From Proteobacteria bacterium UBA1847 (GTDB lineage: Bacteria; Pseudomonadota; Gammaproteobacteria; Steroidobacterales; Woeseiaceae), in NCBI GenBank assembly GCA_002338605.1, contig DDIP01000454.1:1-14996 (forward strand): 14,996 bases of DNA. Direction: 5' to 3'. Shown one piece after another: positions 1-7,756 of the stretch. Position 1 is the first letter of the stretch. Each line of letters opens with the position of its first letter. The notes beneath the pieces were generated by a model. That model saw nothing but the letters and a program-made list of their open reading frames with translations, ran no database searches and was not told the DNA's origin. The position numbers and the translations under genes were made by a program.

Positions 1-979
1 GGGCCTGCCGAAAGTCCGGGGCGTCCTTCAGCACACCCTGCAGCAACACAACTGCCGTTTCCAGATCGTCCTCAGCCACCGCCACCCGTGCAGTGGTATA
101 TCGTGCCATGAGACTGTTTTCGGCTATCGAACTCAATTCTGCGGCACTGCGGCGCGCAGCCTGAATGTTTCCCTGCAGCAGGTGGATATCGGTCAGCCCG
201 GCCAGTGCCGTGGGCAGAGTATTCCGATCCTCACCGGCAGCCGCCAGTTCGATTACGCGTTCGAAATCAGCCTTCGCGGCGTCAGGCAGCCTGGCATTCA
301 GCCTGAACGTAGCTCGTGCCAGCCAGGCCGGTGCGTAGTCCGGCCCAACTTCGATAGCGCGATCAATGGAAACGGCGGCTTGTTGCGACTGACGCTCCAG
401 CATGTACGTGGACGCCATTCCGAGATACGCGGCCGGGTTCTCCGGGTCTTTCTCCAGCACTTCGACGTAAAGCTGGCGGGCGCTATCGGGACGCCCAAGC
501 GCGAGGTGTGCTTCGGCGCGAATCAGCTGCAGCGAAATCCGGTCATCGTCATTGGCAGCATCTTCTACGTCGATTTCTGCCAGCACCATGTCGTAGATCT
601 TTTGCGCCAGCAGGGCGTCACCCAGAAAGACCACCACACTACTCTTGGGGACGCCGAGCTCAATGGCCTTCCGCAGCTCTTTCTCCGCTGCATACGGTTC
701 GGCCACTTGCAGGTACACCTGGCCCAGCGCCAGTCTCGCATCCTTGTTCTCAGGCTCACGCTGCAGAACAGTTTTGAGATCGATGATTGCCGTACGATAG
801 TCGTTCTGCTCAACGGCCGATTGCGCTCTCGCGAGTAGCGCCTCACTGTCGAGTCTGAAATCGCAGGCGGCGACGGTGAGCAGTGCAACAACCAGGATTA
901 GGATGGTTAACCCGCGATACAGGTTCAACGGCCGATGGAGCGCCATCGGTCTTGTCGTTTCGTCAGGCATACAGCTCAT
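1..979 (-). CDS. prsT: PEP-CTERM system TPR-repeat lipoprotein, PrsT-like (partial)
   Basis: Reading the minus strand from 979 gives an open frame running off the left edge (about 326 codons visible; the C-terminus is missing). The N-terminus has a basic stretch, a hydrophobic segment (about residues 24-38) and the lipobox VAAC, with the lipidated Cys at residue 39. The mature part is continuous helix-turn-helix TPR-type repeats (for example EQNDYRTAIIDLKTVLQREP, then LGRPDSARQLYVEVLEKDPE). Long TPR lipoproteins of this form (PrsT, usually about 900 residues) occur in XrtA/PEP-CTERM exopolysaccharide loci, and the neighbours here agree. I chose the ATG at 979 because a GGAG at 988-991 sits 8 bases upstream; the ATG at 970 is an alternative. 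The residue after the lipid Cys is Asp, which in the E. coli Lol rule favours inner-membrane retention. The exact molecular role in glycan assembly or export is not known. Confidence 0.82.
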   Translation of the reverse strand, partial: MSCMPDETTRPMALHRPLNLYRGLTILILVVALLTVAACDFRLDSEALLARAQSAVEQNDYRTAIIDLKTVLQREPENKDARLALGQVYLQVAEPYAAEKELRKAIELGVPKSSVVVFLGDALLAQKIYDMVLAEIDVEDAANDDDRISLQLIRAEAHLALGRPDSARQLYVEVLEKDPENPAAYLGMASTYMLERQSQQAAVSIDRAIEVGPDYAPAWLARATFRLNARLPDAAKADFERVIELAAAGEDRNTLPTALAGLTDIHLLQGNIQAARRSAAELSSIAENSLMARYTTARVAVAEDDLETAVVLLQGVLKDAPDFRQA

Positions 980-1107
980 CCAGCCAACTCCGGGTAAGGG
1001 GCTGTAATATACCTAACATTCGACAAGCAAACACGGCACTGATCCACAGACCGTGGCGTGATGGATGCACGGAATCAAAGGTGTTGGGGCGCGCATTTTG
1101 CAGCGTA

Positions 1108-1148
1108 ATGAAAAATGCCGGGAGCGATTACGAATCGCGTCCCGGCAT
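1108..1148 (-). terminator. Intrinsic terminator after the PEP-CTERM gene
   Basis: A long near-perfect inverted repeat spans 1115-1148. The arms ATGCCGGGA and TCCCGGCAT enclose GCGATT and AATCGC around a 3-base loop, with one bulged base. Read on the minus strand, the stem ends in GGCAT followed by a short T run (complement of 1111-1115). This is the classic order for Rho-independent termination of a minus-strand transcript, and it lies about 35 bases past the stop codon of the PEP-CTERM gene. It separates that gene from the downstream prsT-like gene, which therefore probably has its own promoter in 980-1107, although no convincing promoter is visible there. Confidence 0.85.
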
Positions 1149-1183
1149 CCTGATTCAGTGCAGGCGAGTTGGCTGCAGGCGAG

Positions 1184-1858
1184 CTAGCTCAACCTGGACC
1201 GTCGTCGCCTGATTACGAAGCCCAGCCCGAGAAGGCCGATTCCCAGCAGAGCCAGGCCCGCTGGCTCAGGAATTTCAACACCGTGGTTGAAGCCGGTCAG
1301 CGACAGTCCGTGCTCATGATAAATCGTCGCAACGGTTGTGATCGAATAGGGCCCTGTGACTGACGCTCCGCCATATACCGTTGAACTAAACGAGCCACCC
1401 GTCAATACACCTGTGTCGTAAAGCAGCGTTTCGGTGCCAAAGGCAGTATTTGTCGAATCAATGTAGGACTGGAACGAAATCTGGCCGTCAGTCGTGCCGC
1501 CAAGATCAACCGAGAAGTTCGTATCGCCGTGCGGGACGCTGACATCCGTGTTCGTCAGGCTGATGGTCAGCGAACCACCGGAATTCGACAGGCCCATTAC
1601 ATTCAGGGAACTCAGGTCCAGGCGCGCCTTGTTCGAGTCGCCAATCAGAGGATCGCTAACGCCAAGCGTGACGTTCAGTATCCATTGGCCCACTGAGCCA
1701 ACGAAAAGCACTGCCCCGTTGTCTCCGACATCGGTGATCGTCTGAGTATTCTCGCCGTCGCTCAACGTCAGGATCAATGTCGCCTGAGCAGGTGACGCAA
1801 GTAGAAGGCTGGCAACGATGCTCGCGCCGAAGATGCTAATCATTTTTTTGAGTTTCAT
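1184..1858 (-). CDS. PEP-CTERM sorting domain-containing secreted protein
   Basis: A 224-residue protein with a Sec signal peptide at the N-terminus (MKLKKMISIFGASIVASLLL followed by an ASPAQA cleavage region). A beta-rich, Ser/Thr/Gly/Asn-rich middle follows. The C-terminus is a complete tripartite PEP-CTERM signal: Pro-Glu-Pro at about residues 197-199, a hydrophobic helix rich in Leu and Gly, and a final cluster of four Arg. By family knowledge such proteins are exported by Sec, recognised by exosortase (XrtA) at the PEP motif, cleaved and released or attached to the cell surface, often within an exopolysaccharide matrix. The middle matches no domain I recognise. In-frame ATGs at 1864 and 1870 and a longer frame to 1912 exist; 1858 gives the most compact signal peptide and has GGGA 6 bases upstream. 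A sigma-54-like promoter and an IHF site lie upstream. Confidence 0.9.
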   Translation of the reverse strand: MKLKKMISIFGASIVASLLLASPAQATLILTLSDGENTQTITDVGDNGAVLFVGSVGQWILNVTLGVSDPLIGDSNKARLDLSSLNVMGLSNSGGSLTISLTNTDVSVPHGDTNFSVDLGGTTDGQISFQSYIDSTNTAFGTETLLYDTGVLTGGSFSSTVYGGASVTGPYSITTVATIYHEHGLSLTGFNHGVEIPEPAGLALLGIGLLGLGFVIRRRRSRLS

Positions 1859-1904
1859 GTGCATTCCCATTTGAACCGCGAACCGGCTCTGCTGTTTAAT
1901 ATAA

Positions 1905-1921
1905 AGCAACATTCATACCAA
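1905..1921 (-). promoter_or_regulatory. Candidate sigma-54 (RpoN) promoter of the PEP-CTERM gene
   Basis: On the minus strand the sequence is TTGGTATGAATGTTGCT. It has the invariant GG and GC dinucleotides 10 bases apart and otherwise matches TGGCACR-N4-TTGCW with two mismatches in the -24 element. It lies about 35-47 bases upstream of the possible start codons of the PEP-CTERM gene, which leaves a short leader. PrsR, the usual partner of PrsK, is an NtrC-type activator of sigma-54 promoters, so the site fits the locus. The assignment rests on sequence inspection only. Confidence 0.6.
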
Positions 1922-1940
1922 ATCTATTTTTTATTTTATA

Positions 1941-1953
1941 AATCAGTATGTTA
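1941..1953. promoter_or_regulatory. Candidate IHF binding site
   Basis: The plus-strand sequence AATCAGTATGTTA matches the IHF consensus WATCARNNNNTTR at every defined position and is flanked by an A/T tract (1921-1940). It lies about 20 bases upstream of the -24 element of the candidate sigma-54 promoter. IHF bends DNA in that position to bring an upstream-bound activator to RpoN polymerase. The coincidence of the two sites supports both. Confidence 0.55.
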
Positions 1954-2050
1954 AATAATCTCGCCTACCAACCTTCTTGTCGAACTTCCAATTCAGGTCG
2001 AAGGATGTAAAACCAACCGACACCTGCACCCTCGTACCGGCGCGATGCCA

Positions 2051-5000
2051 CTACGGCCCCTGGTACAGCCTTGTAAAGTTGTCAAACAGGTAACTGCTCT
2101 CGACGTACCCGCCAAAACCGACCGAGCCGGGCGTATCAAGCCGGTTGGCCGAGCTGTCGCTGGCGCTGGCCTGGCCGATAATCTCCCATCCGGAGGGGCC
2201 GAGACGCTCGATGTTTGCGTCCAGCAGCACGGGATTTGTGCCGATCGCACGCAGGCGAAGTCGGAACTGATCCGTCGTATTCAACGGCGTTGTCAGGTTG
2301 AATGTCGCCAGCGACTGCACGAATACATTGCCCCGCTGCCGTCCGAGAACGGCCTGAGTTGAACTGTTGTTCATGTACAGCATGTAGCCATCAGCCATAT
2401 TGCCAATTGCTGCCGTGTCGGAACGAACCCGAACCCACAGCTGCGGGTAGCCGACACTCGGGGTCGTGAAGTTCAGCTCCACGGACGCTTCGACGTCGAG
2501 AAGGTCCTCTTCAGCGGGCCGGTAGACGAGGTTGTCGCGATAGCCGGTCGAAACCGCATTCTTGACCGCGCTCGAACCCCCAAGTGAAAAGGCACCGGGC
2601 TGCTTTTCGATCCAGCCTGCCCCCAGCGTGGCAGCGTCAGGTCTCGAGAAGTCGTCGAAATAGTCCGTACCCGGATCGAGAATAGTAAGCGCGATCGACG
2701 CGGACTCACCGCCGCCCGGGCCGGGGTTGTAAACAGTAATGAGTGCCGTTCCCGCGGTTTCGATATCTGACGCGTTGATCGAAGCCTGCAACTGCGTCGC
2801 CGACGAATAGGCCGTCGCCCGGTCCTGCCCATTCCAACGGACAATGGACCCCGGCACGAAATTGACGCCTTGCGCCGTCAACGTGAAACCAGCGCTATCG
2901 ACCACCACCAGGTCCGGCATCACGCTTGTCAGGCCTGGTATCGGGTTGCCAGCCGGCACGGTTACCGTGAAATTCTGGGCGTTCGATATGCCACCACCGG
3001 GTGCCGGATTGCGCACGGTCACTGCGACCGCACCCTGCGATGCCAGGTCCGCCGCACTGATCGACGCCTGCAATTCGCCTGGCGATACAAACGTTGTCGG
3101 GCGATCCGACCCACCCCAGCGAACGACAGATCCGGGACCGAAATTGGATCCAGCAACCGTCAGCGTGAATGGCGACGACCCTTGCTGCGCCGAAGACGGC
3201 GTCAGGCCCGACGTAACCGGGGCCGGATTGCTGCCTTCACCCAGCCGGATGGTATAGAAGTTGTCATACCGATCCGATGCGTCGCGCCATTTGGCAAACC
3301 CGGTGGCACCGGTTCCGGTAATCGGCGCGATCATTTGCGGGGTATTGCAGAATCCGCCTGGCACCGCCTGCGAATTCTGGTCGTGCAGTACGGTACCCGA
3401 GGCAATGACTTCCCAGTTATCGGCCGTCAGATGCTCCATATAGCCCGTCAGCCGAACCGGATTCGTGCCGGTTACCTGGAAGCGCAGTCGATATCGATCG
3501 CCCTCGATGAACGCCTCGGTGACGTCCCAGCTAGCCAGGTAACACTCGTAGTAATCATCAATTGGCGTGACGTGAATCTGTCCCGGGTTGAAGAAAGAAT
3601 CGTAGAAAAGCGTGTAACTGCTTAACGATGAGGAATACTGGACAGTGTCCCTTTGCACGCGGGCATGAACCTGCGGGTACCATGAATCAACGCCGGGTGT
3701 GCGCGTGAATTCCATACCAACTTCCACGTTCTGGGCGTCTTCAGCTGGCGGACGATACGTAATCAGGTGGTTGAAGCCCTGCGATGGCGTCGCCACGCCC
3801 GAGACTTCACCGTTGGCCAATGAAAATACGCTGGGGACCTTTTCCGTCCAGTTGTTGCCGATATCGGGAGAGTCTGGCCGGTTAAAATTGTCGAAATAGA
3901 CCGTTTCTCCGGCATCGAGCACGAACAGCGTCTGCGGGTTCGTGACAACGTTGTTTGCGCTGGGTGTACGTACCGTCACCGCGCTGCGTTGTTCGGTCGC
4001 AAGCAACCCGGCACTGACGTCGGCCAGCAGCTGCTGATCCGAGACGTAAACGGTATTAACGGCAACGCCGCCAACCTGTACGACCGAGTTCTGCGTGAAT
4101 CCCGCGCCATTCAGCGTCAACTGAACACCGTTTGCCCCGGCTGCAACTGACACGGGACTGATGTTGGTGAGATTTTGCGCATTGCCACCGGTTCCGCCAC
4201 CCGAGAGAATTTCAAATTGCAGCGTATTCGATGTACCGCCGCCGGGTGCCGGGGACACTACGGTCACATTGGCGAATCCTGCCGAGGCAATATCCGATGA
4301 GCTGATCGTCGCATTCAGTCGGTTGCTGGTAACAAAGCTCGTTGTACGCTCGCTACCGTTCCAGAATACGCGGGACTCAGGAATAAAGTCCTGGCCATCG
4401 ACTGCAAGCGTAAACCCGCTGGAGCCCTCGGTTGCGGAACTTGGCGTGAGCAGGGTCAGAATCGGCTGTGGGTTGTTCGCAGGATTGGTAATCGTAAAAT
4501 TCTGCGCGTTGGACAAACCGCCGCCCGGGCCGGGGCTGAACACTCTCACCGCCGTCGTGCCGGCCGTCGCGATATCGGCGGAGTCAATGACTGCTTGCAG
4601 CTGTGTTGCAGATATATAGGCAGTCTGTCGATCCATCCCGCCCCAACGCACTGTCGAACCCGGCACAAAACCGGAGCCGTTGACTGTCAGCGAAAATCCG
4701 GAGCCGCCGGCTTCCGTAGTGTTGGGTGACACATCCGATGTTGTCGGCACCGGGTTACCGGGTATTGCCGTGACCGTGAACGACTGGGCATTGGACAAGC
4801 CGCCTCCCGGCGCCGGATTAAACACAGTGACCGACGCAGTGCCCGGACTACCGACGTCCGCGGCCGTGATGTTCGCCTGCAGCTGCGTTTCCGAAACAAA
4901 AGTCGTGGCCCTGTCCGCACCATTCCAGCGAACCGTAGCGCCGGGCACAAAATCCGATCCGTCGACAATCAGTGAAAAGCTGGAACTGCCCTCGTCAATA

Positions 5001-5809
5001 CTGTTCGGGACAAGACCGGTCGTTCCGGGCGCTGGATTGTTCTGCCCACCGCCTTGCAGGTCGAGTCGATTGAAGTTGTCGAACGTGTAGCTCGATTCAA
5101 CGTAACCGCCGAATCCGACAGCACCAGGCGTCGAAATTCGAGTCGCAGCGGCGTCTGCAACGCTGGCCTCGCCTATCACCTGCCAGTCCCCGGCGTTGTC
5201 ACGCTCGATCCATGCGCTGAGGTTGACCGGGTTGGTTCCCGTCGCACGCAGGCGCAAACGATATCGATCCGTCGTGTTCAAAGGCGTTGACAGGAATATG
5301 TCAGCCAGTGTCGTGACGAATGCGGAGCCGCGCTGCCGTCCGAGAACGGCGCTCGTCGTACTGTTGTTCACATACAGAATATAAGCGTCAAGCGAGTTAC
5401 TCGTGGCTGCAGTGTTGCCTTGCACTCGAACGAAAACCTGCGGATAACCGACGGCGGTATTCAGAACGCGCATTTCCACGCTGGCCTCGGCATCGAGCAG
5501 ATCCTCGACCGAAGGGCGATAAGCAATATTGTCCCTGTAGCCGGTCGACACAGCGCCCTTGGCCGCCAAACCGCCGGCGATGCCGAAGGCGGCCGGGTTC
5601 TTCTCAATCCAGTTGCTGCCCAGTTCGGGGCCGTCCGGTCTCGCAAAGTCGTCGAAATAATCAACCGCAGACGCCGGCATCGAGACGCAAAGCAGCATAC
5701 CAACCGCAATCCAGAAGGACGGGCGAGAGAAAGTGAGTCGAAATATCTGACACTGCATAATATGTGCTGCTCCGGTTTTCATTCCCATGGTGAGATGCAT
5801 TTTTTGCAC
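2051..5809 (-). CDS. Giant secreted protein with three LamG-like and six IPT/TIG domains
   Basis: Up to 1252 residues. A Sec signal peptide ends at about residue 48 (SMPASA before VDYF). Module order by residue: LamG-like jelly roll A 50-249; IPT/TIG 258-347, 352-441 and 446-534; a divergent TIG 543-630; jelly roll B 636-855; TIG 861-949 and 954-1043; jelly roll C 1048-1248. The TIG units share a GF.L.V.G..F.PGS.V.W.G..R.T pattern and end in P.PGGG.SN.Q.F. Modules A and C are very alike (YFDDF.RPD, STGYRDN, AVLGRQRG, VGFGGYVESSY). These folds typically bind glycans or serve as rigid spacers in surface and matrix proteins. There is no PEP-CTERM tail, anchor or catalytic motif. The 5809 start is a GTG; in-frame ATGs occur at 5800, 5788, 5782 and 5758, and 5758 would suit the sigma-54-like site at 5797-5812. 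The function (adhesin or matrix scaffold) is inferred. Confidence 0.85.
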   Translation of the reverse strand: MQKMHLTMGMKTGAAHIMQCQIFRLTFSRPSFWIAVGMLLCVSMPASAVDYFDDFARPDGPELGSNWIEKNPAAFGIAGGLAAKGAVSTGYRDNIAYRPSVEDLLDAEASVEMRVLNTAVGYPQVFVRVQGNTAATSNSLDAYILYVNNSTTSAVLGRQRGSAFVTTLADIFLSTPLNTTDRYRLRLRATGTNPVNLSAWIERDNAGDWQVIGEASVADAAATRISTPGAVGFGGYVESSYTFDNFNRLDLQGGGQNNPAPGTTGLVPNSIDEGSSSFSLIVDGSDFVPGATVRWNGADRATTFVSETQLQANITAADVGSPGTASVTVFNPAPGGGLSNAQSFTVTAIPGNPVPTTSDVSPNTTEAGGSGFSLTVNGSGFVPGSTVRWGGMDRQTAYISATQLQAVIDSADIATAGTTAVRVFSPGPGGGLSNAQNFTITNPANNPQPILTLLTPSSATEGSSGFTLAVDGQDFIPESRVFWNGSERTTSFVTSNRLNATISSSDIASAGFANVTVVSPAPGGGTSNTLQFEILSGGGTGGNAQNLTNISPVSVAAGANGVQLTLNGAGFTQNSVVQVGGVAVNTVYVSDQQLLADVSAGLLATEQRSAVTVRTPSANNVVTNPQTLFVLDAGETVYFDNFNRPDSPDIGNNWTEKVPSVFSLANGEVSGVATPSQGFNHLITYRPPAEDAQNVEVGMEFTRTPGVDSWYPQVHARVQRDTVQYSSSLSSYTLFYDSFFNPGQIHVTPIDDYYECYLASWDVTEAFIEGDRYRLRFQVTGTNPVRLTGYMEHLTADNWEVIASGTVLHDQNSQAVPGGFCNTPQMIAPITGTGATGFAKWRDASDRYDNFYTIRLGEGSNPAPVTSGLTPSSAQQGSSPFTLTVAGSNFGPGSVVRWGGSDRPTTFVSPGELQASISAADLASQGAVAVTVRNPAPGGGISNAQNFTVTVPAGNPIPGLTSVMPDLVVVDSAGFTLTAQGVNFVPGSIVRWNGQDRATAYSSATQLQASINASDIETAGTALITVYNPGPGGGESASIALTILDPGTDYFDDFSRPDAATLGAGWIEKQPGAFSLGGSSAVKNAVSTGYRDNLVYRPAEEDLLDVEASVELNFTTPSVGYPQLWVRVRSDTAAIGNMADGYMLYMNNSSTQAVLGRQRGNVFVQSLATFNLTTPLNTTDQFRLRLRAIGTNPVLLDANIERLGPSGWEIIGQASASDSSANRLDTPGSVGFGGYVESSYLFDNFTRLYQGP
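2066..2668 (-). repeat. Intragenic duplication, copy C (C-terminal jelly-roll module)
   Basis: This encodes residues 1048-1248 of the giant protein and is homologous to 5063-5662 over its whole length. Shared stretches are visible at the DNA level, for example CGCTGCCGTCCGAGAACGGC on the plus strand in both copies. The third, central module (3245-3904) is related but more diverged and carries an extra insertion. Confidence 0.8.
2681..5038 (-). repeat. Array of six IPT/TIG-encoding repeats interrupted by a jelly-roll module
   Basis: Repeat units of about 270 bases encode TIG domains at 4769-5038, 4487-4756, 4208-4474, 3920-4183 (divergent), 2963-3229 and 2681-2950. Conserved plus-strand boxes recur, notably the CCGCCGCCCGG-type segment encoding PGPGGG/PAPGGG near the end of each unit. 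The DNA similarity makes the gene prone to gain or loss of modules by recombination. Confidence 0.75.
5063..5662 (-). repeat. Intragenic duplication, copy A (N-terminal jelly-roll module)
   Basis: This encodes residues 50-249 of the giant protein and is the partner of the copy at 2066-2668. By eye roughly 60 percent of aligned residues are identical, with no large gaps, so the two ends of the protein carry the same module. Confidence 0.8.
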
Positions 5810-5812
5810 CGA
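5797..5812 (-). promoter_or_regulatory. Possible sigma-54-like promoter of the giant protein gene
   Basis: On the minus strand GTCGGTGCAAAAAATGCA has GG and GC 10 bases apart, with TGCA at the -12 element. The -24 element is weak (CGGTGC instead of TGGCAC). If it is real, transcription would begin near 5785, so translation would start at the ATG at 5758 (or 5782) and not at the upstream GTG. The distance from the -12 GC to the 5758 ATG is like that in front of the PEP-CTERM gene. No IHF consensus is seen upstream, so support is weaker than at 1905-1921. Confidence 0.3.
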
Positions 5813-6037
5813 CTTTTAATTTCTCATGTAACTCAAGGAATTAGCGACGAATCGATCGAGGCCAATAACGCTCTCTGTAAAGAACACCGACGCGCAGCCG
5901 GGCTCGCCGCCGCGATGTTCATGGGGTCAGCGATGTCGGAGCTACTCGCTTGATCCCCTTGAGATACCTCCGTAGGATTCAGGCCGCGTCCGCCGGACCG
6001 CCCGGCTCAGTGCGGCGACGCCAACCGGGGATTCGAT

Positions 6038-7756
6038 TTGCAGCTGTCCAACATTCCAAAGCGCTGGTTTTGCGGGCGCAGACTCAAGATAATTCTCGTC
6101 TTCGTCGTGGCGATTTCGGCATTCGTAACCGGAATCCGGTGGGGCTTGCCACAGGCTGCTAATCCCGAGACCGTCCAACCCTGGGCACTGGATACAATCG
6201 CGCCGATCGCACCGCTGAACGAGGCCTACTACGGTTTTACCCGATCAGGCAACGAATACGTCGTATACCCGCTGTTCCATTACGTCGTTTTAAGCGTCGC
6301 CTATGCCCCGTACGTCGGCTTGCAGTTGCTTAACGGCAATCTTGCCGTACCGAGCTCCACGTTCCCTTACGGGCTTGTGGATATTGTCCGTGCCTGCCAG
6401 GACCTGACCTTGATCGCTCGAGGCGTAAGTCTGTTGATGGCGCTCGGCATCATTTGCCTGGTCTTTAAAATGACCGATCGTCTCGTCGGACGGAGTGCCG
6501 CCCTTTGGGCGACACTTTGCGCCAGCTTGATTGCTCCGCTGAGCTATTACGCCAAAACGTCGAATCTTGATGTGCCGTATGCATTCTGGGTTTGCCTCGC
6601 CATCTGGCGGTTTCTCCATATTCTCGATCGGCAGAACCTGAAGGACTACCTGCTGTTTGGTGGTTTTACCGCCCTGGCCGTTGCAACCAAGGACCAGGCT
6701 TACGGTTTTTTCGTCCTCGCTCCGTTTGTACTCGCCTACGCCCGTGCAAGATCCCTGTCGATCCCCGGCGATGTATCGCTGTGGCAATGGTGCGTGGCGC
6801 TGCTCAGCAAACCCATGATTCTCGGTGGTGCATCCGCCTTATTTTTTTACGCCGCGGCCAACAACCTTTTCTTCGGTGGCCTTGACGGATTGCTGCGACA
6901 CCTTTCCTACGGCAGCGATATTTACGACTATCGTCTGACGACTGAGTCGGCCTTTTACAGTATTGCAAGCCAGGTTCAGCTACTCGGCCAATCCGGCGTT
7001 ATCCTTTTGCAGATCCTGGCGCCCGTGTCGCTGGGACTGGCGATTTTCGGAATTGTCTGCGCTGTGCGTGAACGAAACTGGAAGCTGTTGTCGCTGCTCA
7101 CGTTCATCGTTTCGTACTACGTATTCGTTATTGCCGTATTCAACCTCGTATTCGCCCGATACCTGCTGGTACCCTCAATTTTGCTGACGCCATTCATTGG
7201 CCTCGGAATCATGCGTCTTCCGGTGAAGGTATTTCGCTGGCGCGCAGCGTCTGCGTCAATCGTCGCCCTGGCGATGCTCTCGCAACTGGCCCTCGTCGTC
7301 GACGTGAACCTGTCCCTCATCGCTGACAGCCGCAAGACAATGGGTTCCTGGATTCATCAGAACGTCAAGCCCGGCGCAGTGATCGAATCGCAGGTGCGCG
7401 AACGCATGCTTCCCTACATTTCGACCGATTACAACGTGTCAATTGCGGGCAACTCAGGCGATCCGATAACGATGCTGGTTGTGCCGGAGGACCTCACTCC
7501 AGCAGCGCTCGTGGCGAGGAATCCCGACTACATACTGATTCTTGAGGGCCTCGGGGTGACGGGCGATCCCGCCGCCTGGACAACGCCGTCGCTCAGGGCG
7601 TACTACCAGGATTTGATCAGCGGCGGGCTCGGCTACGACATCGTCGCCGACTTCGAGACCCCGCATATCTTCCCGTTTCGCCAGATACCGGGAACCAGGC
7701 CCCGGTCGATCCTGTTGGCACGGTCTTCGGGTTCCGGCAAGCAGCAGTCACCTTGA
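6038..7756 (+). CDS. GT-C type membrane glycosyltransferase (GT39/PMT-like)
   Basis: A 572-residue polytopic membrane protein with about ten or more hydrophobic segments spread over residues 17-425, followed by a soluble C-terminal region of about 140 residues. The first transmembrane helix is followed by a periplasmic loop containing PWALDTIAP. Asp 52 there sits where GT-C enzymes of the PMT/ArnT/GT39 group carry the acidic residue used for catalysis. Such enzymes transfer a sugar from a polyprenyl-phosphate donor on the periplasmic face of the inner membrane. The acceptor cannot be read from the sequence. The TTG start at 6038 has GGGGA 6 bases upstream. The stop overlaps the TTG start of the next gene by 4 bases (TTGA), so the two are translationally coupled. 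The gene is divergent from the giant TIG protein gene and convergent with the FemAB-like gene. Confidence 0.75.
   Translation: MQLSNIPKRWFCGRRLKIILVFVVAISAFVTGIRWGLPQAANPETVQPWALDTIAPIAPLNEAYYGFTRSGNEYVVYPLFHYVVLSVAYAPYVGLQLLNGNLAVPSSTFPYGLVDIVRACQDLTLIARGVSLLMALGIICLVFKMTDRLVGRSAALWATLCASLIAPLSYYAKTSNLDVPYAFWVCLAIWRFLHILDRQNLKDYLLFGGFTALAVATKDQAYGFFVLAPFVLAYARARSLSIPGDVSLWQWCVALLSKPMILGGASALFFYAAANNLFFGGLDGLLRHLSYGSDIYDYRLTTESAFYSIASQVQLLGQSGVILLQILAPVSLGLAIFGIVCAVRERNWKLLSLLTFIVSYYVFVIAVFNLVFARYLLVPSILLTPFIGLGIMRLPVKVFRWRAASASIVALAMLSQLALVVDVNLSLIADSRKTMGSWIHQNVKPGAVIESQVRERMLPYISTDYNVSIAGNSGDPITMLVVPEDLTPAALVARNPDYILILEGLGVTGDPAAWTTPSLRAYYQDLISGGLGYDIVADFETPHIFPFRQIPGTRPRSILLARSSGSGKQQSP

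Noticed and set aside
182..838. A 218-codon plus-strand open frame opposite the TPR lipoprotein
   Set aside because: It is antisense to a clear TPR coding frame with a lipobox, has arginine- and histidine-rich low-complexity composition typical of shadow frames, and shows no domain.
1954..2050. In-frame continuation of the giant protein past its TAG stop (about 33 codons with an alternating hydrophobic pattern, ending at a TGA)
   Set aside because: The tail is short, could easily be stop-free by chance, shows no sorting signal or known domain, and overlaps the control region of the PEP-CTERM gene. Translational readthrough would need experimental support.
5813..6037. A coding-looking plus-strand tail (end of a long frame running from 5420 to 5953) in the intergenic region before the GT-C gene
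   Set aside because: Most of that frame lies antisense to the strongly supported signal-peptide and jelly-roll coding sequence. The remaining part has no start with a ribosome binding site and no recognisable family. The 5813-6037 gap otherwise shows nothing convincing.
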